From JAENVT01 sp963720775 (GTDB taxonomy: Bacteria > Actinomycetota > Acidimicrobiia > Acidimicrobiales > Ilumatobacteraceae): a stretch of DNA of 64,000 bases. The notes below the pieces were generated by a model. It had not been told where the DNA came from. It did not search any database and saw only the letters and a program-made list of their open reading frames with translations. Made by a program: the position numbers and the translations under genes. Positions 27,890 through 37,083 of the stretch are shown here, one piece after another. The number at the start of each line of letters is the position of its first letter. Within the stretch, counting starts at the first letter, position 1. The DNA is taken from the NCBI GenBank assembly GCA_963720775.1, contig CAVRGR010000006.1, forward strand, positions 558,001 to 622,000, in the 5' to 3' direction.

Positions 27890-28634
27890 CGATTACCAGG
27901 GTCTGCGCGTGCTCGTGACCGGTGGAGCATCGGGAATCGGCCGTGCAGTGGCGATCCGCGCACTCACGTGTGGCGCTTCCGTTGCGGTGCTCGACCTCGA
28001 CCTCGATGGTGTACCGGACGGCGCCCATGCCTTCCGAGCGAATGTCGCCGACGATGACTCGACCGCCCAAGCCGTGGATGCCGCCGCCGCTGCGATGGAC
28101 GGCATCGACCTCGTCGTCAACAATGCCGGTGTCGGCGCACAGGGAACCGTGGAGACGAACTCACTCGACGAATGGCGACGCGTGTTCGAGATCAACGTGT
28201 TCGGTATGGTCCGCGTCGCTCGCGCGGCGCTGCCGCACCTGCGCCGGTCTCATCACGCTGCGATCGTCAACACCTGCTCGATCGCCGCCACGGCCGGACT
28301 GCCGCAACGAGCCTTGTACTCGGCAAGCAAGGGGGCCGTGCTTTCGCTGACTCTAGCGATGGCCGCCGACCACGTGCGCGAGGGCATCAGGGTCAACTGC
28401 GTCAACCCGGGGACGGCCGACACACCGTGGATCGAGCGGCTCCTCGCCGCAGCCGACGACCCCGAAGCAGAACGCAGAGCGCTCGAGGCCCGACAACCAC
28501 TGGGCCGGCTGGTCACAGCGGAAGAGGTTGCAGCTGCCATCTTGTATCTTGGCGGGCCGGCAGCCGGGGCGACCACCGGAACGGCGCTTGCCGTTGACGG
28601 CGGCATGGCCGGCCTCCGGCTTCGACCACCGTAG
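27882..28634 (+). CDS. Short-chain dehydrogenase (probable 2-keto-3-deoxy-L-fuconate or L-fucose dehydrogenase)
   Basis: A 250-residue classical SDR: cofactor motif VTGGASGIGRAVA (~12-24), Asp at the end of strand 2 (VLDLDLD) favouring NAD+, NNAGVG, catalytic Ser in NTCSIAATAG, YSASKGA with Tyr/Lys near 155-159, and the C-terminal GTALAVDGGM. In oxidative fucose pathways an SDR oxidises 2-keto-3-deoxy-L-fuconate to the 2,4-diketo acid. Since an aldose dehydrogenase of AKR type is encoded at 15.6 kb, the keto-deoxy-fuconate role is preferred, but a sugar dehydrogenase role is possible. The final aldol-type hydrolase is not obviously in this operon. Confidence 0.85.
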   Translation: MHDDYQGLRVLVTGGASGIGRAVAIRALTCGASVAVLDLDLDGVPDGAHAFRANVADDDSTAQAVDAAAAAMDGIDLVVNNAGVGAQGTVETNSLDEWRRVFEINVFGMVRVARAALPHLRRSHHAAIVNTCSIAATAGLPQRALYSASKGAVLSLTLAMAADHVREGIRVNCVNPGTADTPWIERLLAAADDPEAERRALEARQPLGRLVTAEEVAAAILYLGGPAAGATTGTALAVDGGMAGLRLRPP

Positions 28635-28719
28635 GGTGAGTCAGCTGAGGGAGCTCAAGGCGATCGGGAGCGCCGTGCGTGGTTTCGAACCCCACCTGCG
28701 ATGCGAGTCGTTGCCGAAC

Positions 28720-29178
28720 TCAGCTGTGCCGGGTGATCGATCGCCCGCTGACAACCGACGGCACGATGATCATCCAGCGGTCCTTCGGCCCAGGCGCCCA
28801 GGGATGCGTCGACGCCCCGATCAATCGATTGTGCAGCTCGTCGTCGACAACCTCCCACAAGTGTCCGCGGACCAAGACGCTCCACCCTGACTCGGCAACA
28901 GTGTCGAAGTGGTCTGCCTCGAACGCCACACGGACGCCGTTGCCCAGGGCGTGCAGCATCGAATCGCCGGCTGTGCGGAAGGCGATCCTCCCATCGATCA
29001 CCATGCTGTTGACCGGCAACACGATCGGGTCGTCGTCGTAGACGAACCCGACTCTGCCGACGGCGACACTGCTGGCGAGACGCCAGCAGACGGCTTCTTC
29101 GAGATCGTCGTAGTTCACGACGTACTGGTGCTCACCGGAACTTCTCTCCACGGAGTCGCTAGGTGGTTGTGCGTTCAT
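28720..29178 (-). CDS. Pyridoxamine 5'-phosphate oxidase-like FMN-binding protein
   Basis: A 152-residue split beta-barrel protein of the PPOX/nitroimidazole-resistance type: ECW-like motif EAVCWRLASSVAVGRVGFV, then VLPVNSMVIDGRIAFRTAG, VAFEADHFD and SGWSVLVRGHLWEV. These bind FMN or F420 and serve as flavin reductases, F420-dependent reductases or heme-like binders. Its place after the luciferase-like monooxygenase and GntR genes on the same strand suggests that it belongs to their pathway, possibly supplying reduced flavin, although 140 bp separate it from the monooxygenase. ATG 29178 gives a short acidic leader. Confidence 0.75.
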   Translation of the reverse strand: MNAQPPSDSVERSSGEHQYVVNYDDLEEAVCWRLASSVAVGRVGFVYDDDPIVLPVNSMVIDGRIAFRTAGDSMLHALGNGVRVAFEADHFDTVAESGWSVLVRGHLWEVVDDELHNRLIGASTHPWAPGPKDRWMIIVPSVVSGRSITRHS

Positions 29179-29321
29179 AGAACTGGAATCCTCTCATTTC
29201 ATGCACATGGAACCGCCGGTCCAGTATGACGTGCGATGATGCATGCCCAACGCCTCGCAGATGCCATCGATACGGCCGCAGCTCACCAAACCACGATGTC
29301 TACCAGGACTCTCGAGGATGG

Positions 29322-30308
29322 TCAGCCGTTGACCTGCGGAATGACCAGATCGTGGAGCAAGTCCAGCTGGGAGGGATTGTCGCTCGTTGGGCCGAGCACG
29401 ACGTATTCGCAGCCGGAGTCTCGGAGATCGCGAAGGCGGGCGACGATCTCGTCGACCGAGCCGAAGATGTAGCTCTCCTCCAGATGGGCGTGGCTGCGAT
29501 GAGTGCCCATCACCTGTTCGAAGTAGATGTGCTGCTCTTCGCGCGCCTTGGCGGGATCGTTGGTGTCGACGAGATGGGTGAAGTTGGTGTGCCCGAACCG
29601 AGGTGAGGGGACGCCACGCTCGGCGGCTCGGTCCTGAACCTTCTTCCAGTCCTTCTTCACCCACTCCTGCTTGCCAGAGCAACGCGACAGCCACCAATCG
29701 GCGCCCACTATGCGCTCGAGCACGGTCTTGGCGAGCACGGGCACGTCGTTGTCGAACGCACCGTCGGGGATCCGCGATCCGCCAGCGACCCAGACGCTGG
29801 GCATCCTCGGCGGACGCGGCTCGATGGTCACGTCGGAGAACGAGTAGTACTTCCCGGCGAAGCTGGCATTCGGCGTCGTCAACAGCAGGCGCACCGCTTC
29901 GAGCAACTCATCGGTTCTTTCACCGCGCTCGCTGATGTGGGATCCTGTTGCTTCGAACTCGGGTCCGTACCACCCGGGGCCGACGCCGAACTGGTACCGG
30001 CCGCCAGTGAGAAAGTCCATCGTGGCGACCTCTTTGGCCAGCAGAACCGGATTTCTCAGCGGTAGCACAAGGATGCCCGTGCCGACCATCTCGACATCGG
30101 GTGCCACTGCGGCGGCGTGCGTGAGCACCGTCATCGGTTCGAGCCACGGCATGCCGTACAGGCCGGGGGCGTGCAGCAGGTGGTCAATCACCCACAGGTC
30201 GATGTCGTGCTCGTTCGCCTTCTTGGCGAAGGTGTCGGTGCCCTGCTTGGCTCGGGCGTAGTCGAGACCGGGGTAGGCATAAGAGGGGATCCACGCTCCG
30301 AAGCGCAT
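29322..30308 (-). CDS. Luciferase-like (LLM) F420-dependent oxidoreductase
   Basis: A 328-residue TIM-barrel flavin/F420 enzyme: MRFGAWIPSYAYPGLD at the N-terminus, LWVIDHLLHAPGLYG, GTGILVLPLRNPVLLAKEVATMD, FGVGPGWYGPEFEATG and VWVAGGSR. The family includes F420-dependent dehydrogenases and FMNH2-dependent monooxygenases; the cis-peptide bulge region and overall pattern fit the F420 branch common in actinobacteria, but the cofactor cannot be proved from sequence. It follows the GntR gene by 27 bp on the same strand and is divergent from the Mo-hydroxylase operon, so it probably belongs to the same catabolic route. Confidence 0.85.
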   Translation of the reverse strand: MRFGAWIPSYAYPGLDYARAKQGTDTFAKKANEHDIDLWVIDHLLHAPGLYGMPWLEPMTVLTHAAAVAPDVEMVGTGILVLPLRNPVLLAKEVATMDFLTGGRYQFGVGPGWYGPEFEATGSHISERGERTDELLEAVRLLLTTPNASFAGKYYSFSDVTIEPRPPRMPSVWVAGGSRIPDGAFDNDVPVLAKTVLERIVGADWWLSRCSGKQEWVKKDWKKVQDRAAERGVPSPRFGHTNFTHLVDTNDPAKAREEQHIYFEQVMGTHRSHAHLEESYIFGSVDEIVARLRDLRDSGCEYVVLGPTSDNPSQLDLLHDLVIPQVNG

Positions 30309-30335
30309 AGGGACTTCCTTTCCCGAAGAGTTCGA

Positions 30336-31064
30336 TCAAGTACGGATGGTTGACATCGCGGCGCGCCCGACCTCGGCCTCGTGGTCGAGCAGCCCAGGAA
30401 CGATGGTGCTCGTCGCGAAGTCGCGGTGCTCGTTGTTGAGAACGACGACGGCGTGCACATCGCGGGTAGCGCACGCTTCGATCAAGTCGACGTGTTGAGC
30501 GAGCGACACCCGTTGCACCTCGCCAGGTTTGTGAAGGAGAAGCACTCGATAGTGGTCGGTGTGTTCCCACAGACGGGCGATCTCCTGGATCAAGCGCGTT
30601 GTGCCCGGGCCACGGAACGGCACGAAGTGCATCTCCCGATGGGCAATGTTGGCGCGCCACAAGTCGCCCGCGCGCAGGGCCTCCTCCATCTCCAGCCGGA
30701 ACCGGGTCATCCGTTCGGCGTCGTCACCGGTGAGGCGGGGAACGGCGAGTTTGATCGCCTCGGTCTCCAACAGGTTGGCGATGTGCTGGAGCTCCAGAAA
30801 ATCGTCGAAGCTGAGCTTGGCCACCCAGTAGCCACGCCGAGGTTCGTTGACCACCACCCCTTCGCTCTGCAGTTGCTTCAACGCTTCGCGAACGGGCACC
30901 GGGCTGACCGCGCAGTGATCGGCGATGTCTTCGACGCGGACCTTGGTGCCTGGCGCCAGCTCGCCGGTGACCAGCAGCTGACGGATGAAGAGCAACACCC
31001 TCTCCTGCACGGTCGGCTGGATCATCGAAGGCGCAGCGACGGCGAAGGTAGCACTCTGTGCCAT
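30336..31064 (-). CDS. GntR-family regulator of the Mo-hydroxylase locus
   Basis: A 242-residue FadR-subgroup regulator: winged helix ~18-85 (VQERVLLFIRQLLVTGELAPG, CAVSPVPVREALKQLQSEGV, PRRGYWVAKLS), then an FCD ligand domain with helix candidates LLETEAIKLAVPRLTGDDAE and metal-binding His (IAHREMHFVPF; HVDLIEACATRD). It is divergent from the Mo-hydroxylase operon with only 76 bp between the starts. That gap contains an AAATATTCGATAT stretch (about 31100-31112), a weak palindrome that could be its operator. Expected to repress both directions until a pathway metabolite binds. Confidence 0.85.
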   Translation of the reverse strand: MAQSATFAVAAPSMIQPTVQERVLLFIRQLLVTGELAPGTKVRVEDIADHCAVSPVPVREALKQLQSEGVVVNEPRRGYWVAKLSFDDFLELQHIANLLETEAIKLAVPRLTGDDAERMTRFRLEMEEALRAGDLWRANIAHREMHFVPFRGPGTTRLIQEIARLWEHTDHYRVLLLHKPGEVQRVSLAQHVDLIEACATRDVHAVVVLNNEHRDFATSTIVPGLLDHEAEVGRAAMSTIRT

Positions 31065-31140
31065 CCGGACGACACTAAAACTCGGCTGAGACTATTGCAA
31101 ATATTCGATATCCGACGCGGTCGATGTACAGTCGGCGCCG

Positions 31141-32019
31141 ATGAAGCCGTGGCCGTTCCGGTACCATGCCCCGACTTCGATCGCTGCTGCGACCGAAGCG
31201 TTGGCGCTGGCCGGCGATGAGGGGCTGGTCATGTCGGGCGGACAGAGTCTGATGCCGATGCTCAACATGCGCCTGGCGCGACCGTCCGACGTCATCGATC
31301 TGAGCGCAGTTCCAGATCTCCGTTGCGTCGAAGAGCGCGAGGGGATGATCGATGTTGGGGCCATGGTCACCCATCGCGCTGCCGAAACCGACCCGCTGAT
31401 CGCGACTCATGTGCCAATGGCCCACCGCGCTGCTGGTCTCATCGGGTTCCGGGCAATCCGCAATCGAGGAACGGTCGGCGGGAGCATCGCCCATGCCGAT
31501 CCAGCGGCAGAATGGCCCGCTGTGCTGCTGGCGCTCGACGGGTACGTGACGCTGCGCTCTGCGACGGCCGCTCGCACCGTTTCGAGCGACGAGTTCTTCG
31601 TGTCGGTCTTCACGACAGCGAGGCTGCCGGGCGAAATCATCACCGGCCTCTCCTTCGCCGCTCGATTTGCACAACACTGGGGCTTCGCCGAGTTCCAGCG
31701 GCGCACGGGTGATTTCGCTGTCGTCGCGGTGGCCGTTGCCTGCCAGATGACCGATTCAATCGTCACGGAGGCGCGTGTTGTCCTGGCCGGCGTTGGCAGC
31801 ACCCCAGTCCGCTGCGCCGGCGCCGAGGCCGTCCTGCGGGGCGGACCTGCCACTGCACAGATGGCGGCGTCCGCCGCCGCCGCGGCGCAGGAGGAAGTGG
31901 ATCCGATAGGTGACGTGCACGCCTCGGCGGACTACCGGCGCCGACTCGTCTACAGCGAAACTCATCGCGCCGTCTCACAAGCACTCAGGTCTCGCCCCGG
32001 GGATCTCCGCCATGCGTGA
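31141..32019 (+). CDS. Molybdenum hydroxylase, FAD-binding (medium) subunit
   Basis: A 292-residue protein of the CoxM/xanthine dehydrogenase FAD family: VMSGGQSLMPMLNMRLARPS (FAD pyrophosphate loop), DLSAVPDL, IGFRAIRNRGTVGGSIAHADPAAEWP (second FAD motif) and C-terminal CO-dehydrogenase flavoprotein domain (FQRRTGDFAVVAVAV). It passes electrons from the Fe-S subunit to an acceptor. The order medium, small, large is that of coxMSL-type operons. The Fe-S gene starts 8 bases before its stop. All four downstream genes overlap likewise, so the operon is translated as a unit. Confidence 0.92.
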   Translation: MKPWPFRYHAPTSIAAATEALALAGDEGLVMSGGQSLMPMLNMRLARPSDVIDLSAVPDLRCVEEREGMIDVGAMVTHRAAETDPLIATHVPMAHRAAGLIGFRAIRNRGTVGGSIAHADPAAEWPAVLLALDGYVTLRSATAARTVSSDEFFVSVFTTARLPGEIITGLSFAARFAQHWGFAEFQRRTGDFAVVAVAVACQMTDSIVTEARVVLAGVGSTPVRCAGAEAVLRGGPATAQMAASAAAAAQEEVDPIGDVHASADYRRRLVYSETHRAVSQALRSRPGDLRHA

Positions 32020-32485
32020 GATCAACGTGGTGATCAACGGAGCCGATGTGCAGGCCACCGTATCTGACCGCCTGTTGCTGTCGGACTTCATTCGTGACGA
32101 CCAACGGCTCACGGGGACCCATGTCGGTTGCGAGCATGGGTACTGCGGCTCGTGCACGGTACTGCTCGATGGCGCCTCGGTTCGGTCGTGCCTGACCCTC
32201 GCCGTCCAGGCCGACGGACATGCGATCGAAACGGTCGAATCACTCGCCGTCGGCACCGACCTCCATCCGATTCAGGAGGCCTTCCGATCCAATCACGGGC
32301 TGCAATGCGGGTTCTGTACGCCCGGCCTGTTGATGACCACGCTCGAGTTGGCCCGCGAGAATCGAGCGTGCACACGCGACGAAATCCGCGAGCGACTGGC
32401 CGGCAACCTCTGCCGATGCACCGGTTACCACCAGATCGTCGATGCAGTACAGGCCGCATTGCGACAGGTCCTTCGCGATGATTGA
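32012..32485 (+). CDS. Molybdenum hydroxylase, [2Fe-2S] (small) subunit
   Basis: A 157-residue protein with two iron-sulphur clusters. The plant-type ferredoxin motif is HVGCEHGYCGSCTVLLDG followed by a distant Cys (SCLTLAV); the second, helical cluster is LQCGFCTPGLLM and GNLCRCTGYHQIV. Every cysteine expected for the family is present. Carries electrons between the Mo site and FAD. Overlaps both neighbours (start inside the FAD gene, end inside the large-subunit start), typical of stoichiometric subunits. Confidence 0.95.
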   Translation: MREINVVINGADVQATVSDRLLLSDFIRDDQRLTGTHVGCEHGYCGSCTVLLDGASVRSCLTLAVQADGHAIETVESLAVGTDLHPIQEAFRSNHGLQCGFCTPGLLMTTLELARENRACTRDEIRERLAGNLCRCTGYHQIVDAVQAALRQVLRDD

Positions 32486-34860
32486 TGACATCCGCACCCC
32501 GCGGTTGGTCGGCGCTCGAGTTCTCCGCGTCGAAGACAGGCGACTGCTCACAGGTAGCGGGCGATTCGTTGCCGACATCGCCCTCGACCGAATGCTGTCT
32601 GCCAAGTTCGTCAGGGCAGACATTGCCCACGGCATCCTCACAGCAGTCGACGTCAGCGCCGGATTGTCGATCGACGGGGTGCGGGCGGTGTTCGTCGGCA
32701 GCGACTTCGCTGACCACGAGGTCCGCTGCGTCTCCAGCTACGAAGGGTTCCAACCGTCCGGGCAGCCGATCCTCGCCGTGGATCGACTGCGCTTCGTGGG
32801 GGAAGCCGTGGCGATGGTCGTTGCCGACGACGAATACGTTGCCGAGGACGCGTGCGATGCAGTGATCGTCGACATCGAGGCGCTTCCACCGATCCTGTCG
32901 GGCGCGCAAGCCCTGGCCGACGACGCCGAACCGCTGCATCCCGGTTGGGTCGACAATGCATACGCGCGGCGGGCCTTGCGGACCCCAGGGTTCGATCAAG
33001 CAGTTGCCAATGCCGAGCACCACCTCACGTTGCAGCTGACCAACGGGCGCCACACCGGGATACCGATCGAGACTCGCGCCTGCGTGGCCGAGTACGACAC
33101 GGGCAGCGGTGTGTTCCGGCTGTCCACCACAACCCAGATTCCGCACCTGATCCGGGCGGGCCTGTCGCTCGCTCTGGGGGTGCCGGAGAGCAGCATCCAA
33201 GTGGTGTCACCGGATGTCGGCGGTGGCTTCGGGGTCAAGGCCCAGCTGTACGTCGAAGATGTTGCCTGCTGCCTCGCGGCCCGCGCCCTGGGTCGGCCGA
33301 TCAAGTGGGTCGAGGATCGTCGCGAGCACTTCATCGCAACGCATCATTCACGCGAGCACTATCACACCGTCACCGCGCACTTCGACAGTGACGGCGTCGT
33401 GCAGGCGCTCGAGGCAGACATCGCCGTCGACATGGGGGCGTACTCCGTGTTCCCGTGGACGGCGACCATGGACAACGGGATGGCGATGGGCATCTTGCCC
33501 GGCCCCTATCGGATCCACCACTACGCCGCCACCGGCACGCCGTACTGCACGAACAAGACACCGTATGGCGCCTACCGCGGCGTTGCCCGGCCGGCTGCGT
33601 GCTTTTCGATCGAACGACTCATCGACCAGATCGCCCGCCATCGAGGGCTTGACCGTGTCGAAGTTCGCCGGCGGAACCTGCTGCAGCAAAGCGACTATCC
33701 GTGGCATTCGCCGTCCGGCCTCGTCTACGACAGCGGCTCACTGATCGAGTCGATGGACAAGGTCCTGGAGCTCGCCGACTACGACGGTCTCCTCGCCGAC
33801 CAGGCGCAGGCGCGTGCGGAAGGGCGATTGTTCGGCATCGGCCTGGTCGTGTTCACCGAGCAGACCGCGCACAGTACGCAGGAGTTCAAGCTGCGCGGCG
33901 TACCGATCGTGTTCGGCTACGAGACCGTTCGGGTGCGCATGGACGCGACGGGCCACGCCGTGGTGGCCGCATCGATCCACGATCACGGCCAAGGGTTGGA
34001 GACGACCCTCGCCCAGATCACGGCCGATCGGCTCGGGCTGGCGATCGAGGATGTCCGCGTGCAGTACGGCGACACAGACAGCGTCGCCTACGGATCCGGC
34101 ACGTTTGCCAGCCGGTCCGCGGTCTTGGCCGGCGGGGCCGCGACCAAGGCCGCCGATGTCGTGGCCGACGTCCTGCGCGAGGTGGCGGCCCATTGTCTCG
34201 AAGCATCACCGGAGGATGTGGTGCTCGACGCGGGGAAGCTGTCGGGTGCGCGGCACGCCGAGCAGATCGATCGAGATCAAGGAGGTGTGCCGCATCGTGT
34301 ATCAACGACCAGAGCGTCTGCCCGAAGGGGTCGAGCCCATGCTCGAGGCGACGCGCACCTACGACGCGGCACCTGGCACCGGTGCGTACACCAACGCTGC
34401 GCATCTTGCGACGGTCGAGGTCGATCCGCAGACCGGCAAGACACGCGTGCTCACCTACGCTGTGGTCGAGGACTGCGGGCCCATGATCAATCCGATGATC
34501 GTCGAAGGGCAGATCTTCGGTGGAGTAGCGCAGGGGATCGGAACTGCGCTCTTCGAAGAGTTCCTGTACGACGATGATGGCCAGCCCCTGTCGACGACCT
34601 TCGCGGACTACTTGATGCCGACGATGACCGACGTGCCAGATTTTCGGGTAGCACATCTGAAGACTCCGTCGCCCCACACAATCGGTGGAATCAAGGGCAT
34701 GGGTGAGGGTGGCGCAATCCCGCCTGGTGCGGTAATCGCCGCGGCGGTCGAAGATGCGATCTCGCCCCTCGGCCATGTCGTGATCACGCGACTGCCACTC
34801 ACTCCAGAGCGCGTCCTGGATTACATCGACGCGGCGAAAAACCAAGGAGGCGGGCAATGA
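32478..34860 (+). CDS. Molybdenum hydroxylase, Mo-cofactor (large) subunit (one frameshift)
   Basis: About 793 residues of a xanthine dehydrogenase/CO dehydrogenase-type catalytic subunit: RVEDRRLLTGSGRF at the start, VSPDVGGGFGVKAQLYVED (molybdopterin contact), APYGAYRGVARPAACFSIERL, GDTDSVAYGSGTFASRS and, near the end, GIKGMGEGGAIPPGAV with the catalytic Glu. The loop AYRGVAR differs from the AYxCSFR of form I CO dehydrogenase, so this is a hydroxylase of an organic substrate, not CODH. The frame changes at a GGG run (34244-34246); with two Gs the chain reads KLSVRGTPSRSIEIKE without a break. Given an otherwise perfect gene in a tight operon, an assembly error is quite likely. Overlaps the nitrilase gene by ATGA. 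Confidence 0.9.
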
Positions 34861-36317
34861 GCACCGTTGCATTGATCCAGCTCTCTGCCCAAGTGCCGGC
34901 GGGTTCCGACGACGCAATCGATCTCGTCGCAGAGCGGATCGGCTCGGTGCGATCCGCCGACCTGATCGTGCTGCCGGAGGTTTGGTACCCCGGCTACTTC
35001 TCGTTCGACAGCTATGCCGATGCAGCGTCGCAGACTCCTTCGATGATGGAGCGTTTCAGCGACATCGCCCGCAGCGCCGAGACGTGTCTGCACGTCGGAT
35101 CGCTGATCGAGGCCGACGGCGATCGCCTCTTCAACACTTCCGTCATGTTCGGTCCCGATGGACAGGTCATCGGGCGCTACCGCAAGATGCACCTCTTCGG
35201 CTACGGGAGCCGCGAGCAGGAGCTGTTGACGCCGGGGTCGGACGTGGTCGTCGTCGACACCCCGCTCGGTCGGCTCGGGATGGCTGTGTGCTACGACCTG
35301 CGATTTCCTGAGCTGTTCCGGCGAATGACGGAAAAGGGCGTGATCGGATTCGTGGTGGCGTCAGCGTGGCCGCATCCGCGGGTCGAGGCGTGGACCACGT
35401 TGCTGAGGGCGCGCGCGATCGAGAACCAGGCGGTGATGATCGCCTGCAATGGTGTCGGGCCGACGGATTCGGGCGCGGTGCTCTGCGGTCGCTCGGCCGT
35501 CGTCGACCCCTGGGGCGTCACCATCGGCGAACTCGGCAGCGACCCGGATGTGCTGGTCCGCGATGTCGACTTCGCGGCGGTCGGTGCCGCCCGTTCGCGG
35601 TTCCCGGCGCTGGCCGATCGTCGGCTCCTCGGAGATCCCGACAACGACCTGATCATCGAGCCCGTTGACGGCGCGCCCGTACGATTCAGCGCCAAGCGCC
35701 TCGTTCTTGCCGGGTACACCGGGCGCGATGCGGCGGCCGTGGCGTCGTACATCGCCAAACTCGAACACGAAGGCATCGCGCCGCCGAGCGAAGTCCCTTC
35801 GTACTTCGTGTTGGGGGCTGATCGCTTGACGACCGACACGGCAGTGGAGACGACCAGCGCCGAATCCTGCGGCGAGGTCGAGTTCGCATTGTTGATCGAC
35901 GACGACGAGATCTATGTCGCCGTTGCATCGGACCACACCGACCGGGCACTCGAGTCCATCGACATCCCCGCTTCGAAGCAGAGCTGCGTCAAGGTCATCT
36001 CGTCCAAGGTGTGGCGACTCGCCGATGTCGAGGACCACTGGGATCAGTTGACGTTCGAGGCGCGAACGCCTGCGGGTGCGGAATCGGCGTATCAATCCGG
36101 TCCTGTCGCCGCCCTGCGGCCTCCGGCAGAACTGATGGCGCTCGTCCGAGAACGGTTCGGCGGACCGATGACGGGAACCGTCATACTCTCCGGAACGATC
36201 GCCGCTGCGACCGACTTCCAATATCACCCCACCTTCGAGGTGGCGTTGATCGATCCCACGGCGGATCGGAAGTTGGCAACGTCCTACACCGTGAAGAATG
36301 TCTTGGAGGAGATCTGA
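34857..36317 (+). CDS. Nitrilase-superfamily amidohydrolase fused to a DUF2848-like domain
   Basis: A 486-residue two-domain protein in one uninterrupted frame. Residues ~1-265 form a carbon-nitrogen hydrolase: Glu in IVLPEVWYPGYF, Lys in GRYRKMHLFGY and Cys in LGMAVCYDLRFPE, the complete catalytic triad. Residues ~275-486 resemble DUF2848 proteins: LVLAGYTGRDAAAVASYIAK, EHEGIAPPSEVPSYF, VAVASDHTDRALE, SKQSCVKVIS, WRLADVEDHWDQL and TGTVILSGTIAAATDFQY. The latter resembles the C-terminal core of fumarylacetoacetate-type hydrolases in its PGxVxxxGT pattern, but this is inference. The fusion suggests hydrolysis of an amide or imide followed by C-C or C-heteroatom cleavage of the product. It lies between Mo-hydroxylase and cupin genes with overlapping ends. 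Confidence 0.85.
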   Translation: MSTVALIQLSAQVPAGSDDAIDLVAERIGSVRSADLIVLPEVWYPGYFSFDSYADAASQTPSMMERFSDIARSAETCLHVGSLIEADGDRLFNTSVMFGPDGQVIGRYRKMHLFGYGSREQELLTPGSDVVVVDTPLGRLGMAVCYDLRFPELFRRMTEKGVIGFVVASAWPHPRVEAWTTLLRARAIENQAVMIACNGVGPTDSGAVLCGRSAVVDPWGVTIGELGSDPDVLVRDVDFAAVGAARSRFPALADRRLLGDPDNDLIIEPVDGAPVRFSAKRLVLAGYTGRDAAAVASYIAKLEHEGIAPPSEVPSYFVLGADRLTTDTAVETTSAESCGEVEFALLIDDDEIYVAVASDHTDRALESIDIPASKQSCVKVISSKVWRLADVEDHWDQLTFEARTPAGAESAYQSGPVAALRPPAELMALVRERFGGPMTGTVILSGTIAAATDFQYHPTFEVALIDPTADRKLATSYTVKNVLEEI

Positions 36318-36658
36318 TGGGAAAGCCAGCGCTGGAGTTCTTCGACCCCGAAATGGTCCCGTGGCAGCCGGAGGCCGGAATCGAGGGCCTGTTCAGCAAG
36401 ACATTGGCCCGAGATCCAGACCGGGGGTCCTACAGCAGGCTGCTGAAGTTCCTTCCAGGAACCGACACCACTCCGGCAGGCGTACAGAAACATCCACACT
36501 GGGAAGAGATCTGGATCGTGTCCGGTGCGATCCACGACTTGTCCCTCGACAAGACATTCACCGCCGGGATGTACGCGTGCCGGCCCCCCGGAATGCCGCA
36601 CGGTCCATGGACCAGTGAGTACGGCGCAATCACGTTCGAAGTCCGCAACTACGACTGA
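36317..36658 (+). CDS. Small cupin-domain protein
   Basis: A 113-residue single-domain cupin. Motif 1 is KHPHWEEIWIVSGAIHDL (His and Glu metal ligands) and motif 2 is CRPPGMPHGPWTSEYG (His). Such ChrR-like cupins bind a divalent metal and act as sensors, isomerases or dioxygenase-like enzymes. ATG 36317 overlaps the stop of the nitrilase fusion gene (TGATG), so it is the last gene of the Mo-hydroxylase operon. Function in the pathway is not known; handling of an unstable ring-opened product is one possibility. Confidence 0.85.
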   Translation: MGKPALEFFDPEMVPWQPEAGIEGLFSKTLARDPDRGSYSRLLKFLPGTDTTPAGVQKHPHWEEIWIVSGAIHDLSLDKTFTAGMYACRPPGMPHGPWTSEYGAITFEVRNYD

Positions 36659-37083
36659 CCTGATCCTGGCTCGCAGACGATCCGGTCCGCCCCGTCGGAT
36701 TTGTGCGCGTCTGAACCCGCATGGCTCCCGAACACTTGCGATCGCTGTCGATCGACATTCGCAACGCATCGTCCGTCAGGTCGTTCGTTGTTCCCACCGG
36801 AAGAAGCGGATCGCGAACAGAAGCCCGGCGAGGCCCCAGACCCCCACTATCAGGACGCCTTGTTCACATATCTCACTTGAGAGAGAGTGAGCGGCGCCGC
36901 GTTCAACTTGATGGCGCGAGCGTCAATGCGGCTGTGAGTCGGATCTGACCCTACGGGCGTTATCCGGCTCACACCGCTTCGGTCGGCGCGCCTGCTCCGA
37001 CGATCTGGGTGCCAATTTCGTTCATCGCGCCGGGTGGTGGAGATCTTTGGCGCCCGGACCCGCGGCGCTGACGAGAAAGGCGC
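36659..37083. other. Intergenic region with hairpin repeat
   Basis: About 420 bases after the cupin gene without a recognisable gene. It includes the second copy of the GATCTGGG/GGCGCC hairpin element (37002-37059). Small open frames exist on both strands, but none shows a family motif or a good start. Confidence 0.4.
37002..37059. repeat. Hairpin-forming inverted repeat, copy 2
   Basis: GATCTGGGTGCCAA (37002-37015) pairs with TTGGCGCCCGGACC (37046-37059) through Watson-Crick and G-U pairs with one mismatch. Arm sequence and spacing resemble the element at 5905-5965, although the loops differ. Confidence 0.55.

Noticed and set aside
28665..28710. tRNA-like T-arm (GTGGT-TTCGAAC-CCCAC) after the SDR gene
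   Set aside because: One mismatch in the stem, no matching acceptor strand or anticodon arm; no integrase near it. Not enough to call a tRNA or attachment site.
31141..34860. Aerobic CO dehydrogenase (coxMSL)
   Set aside because: Gene order fits, but the active-site loop is AYRGVAR instead of AYxCSFR and the neighbours (nitrilase, cupin, LLM enzyme) point to an organic substrate.
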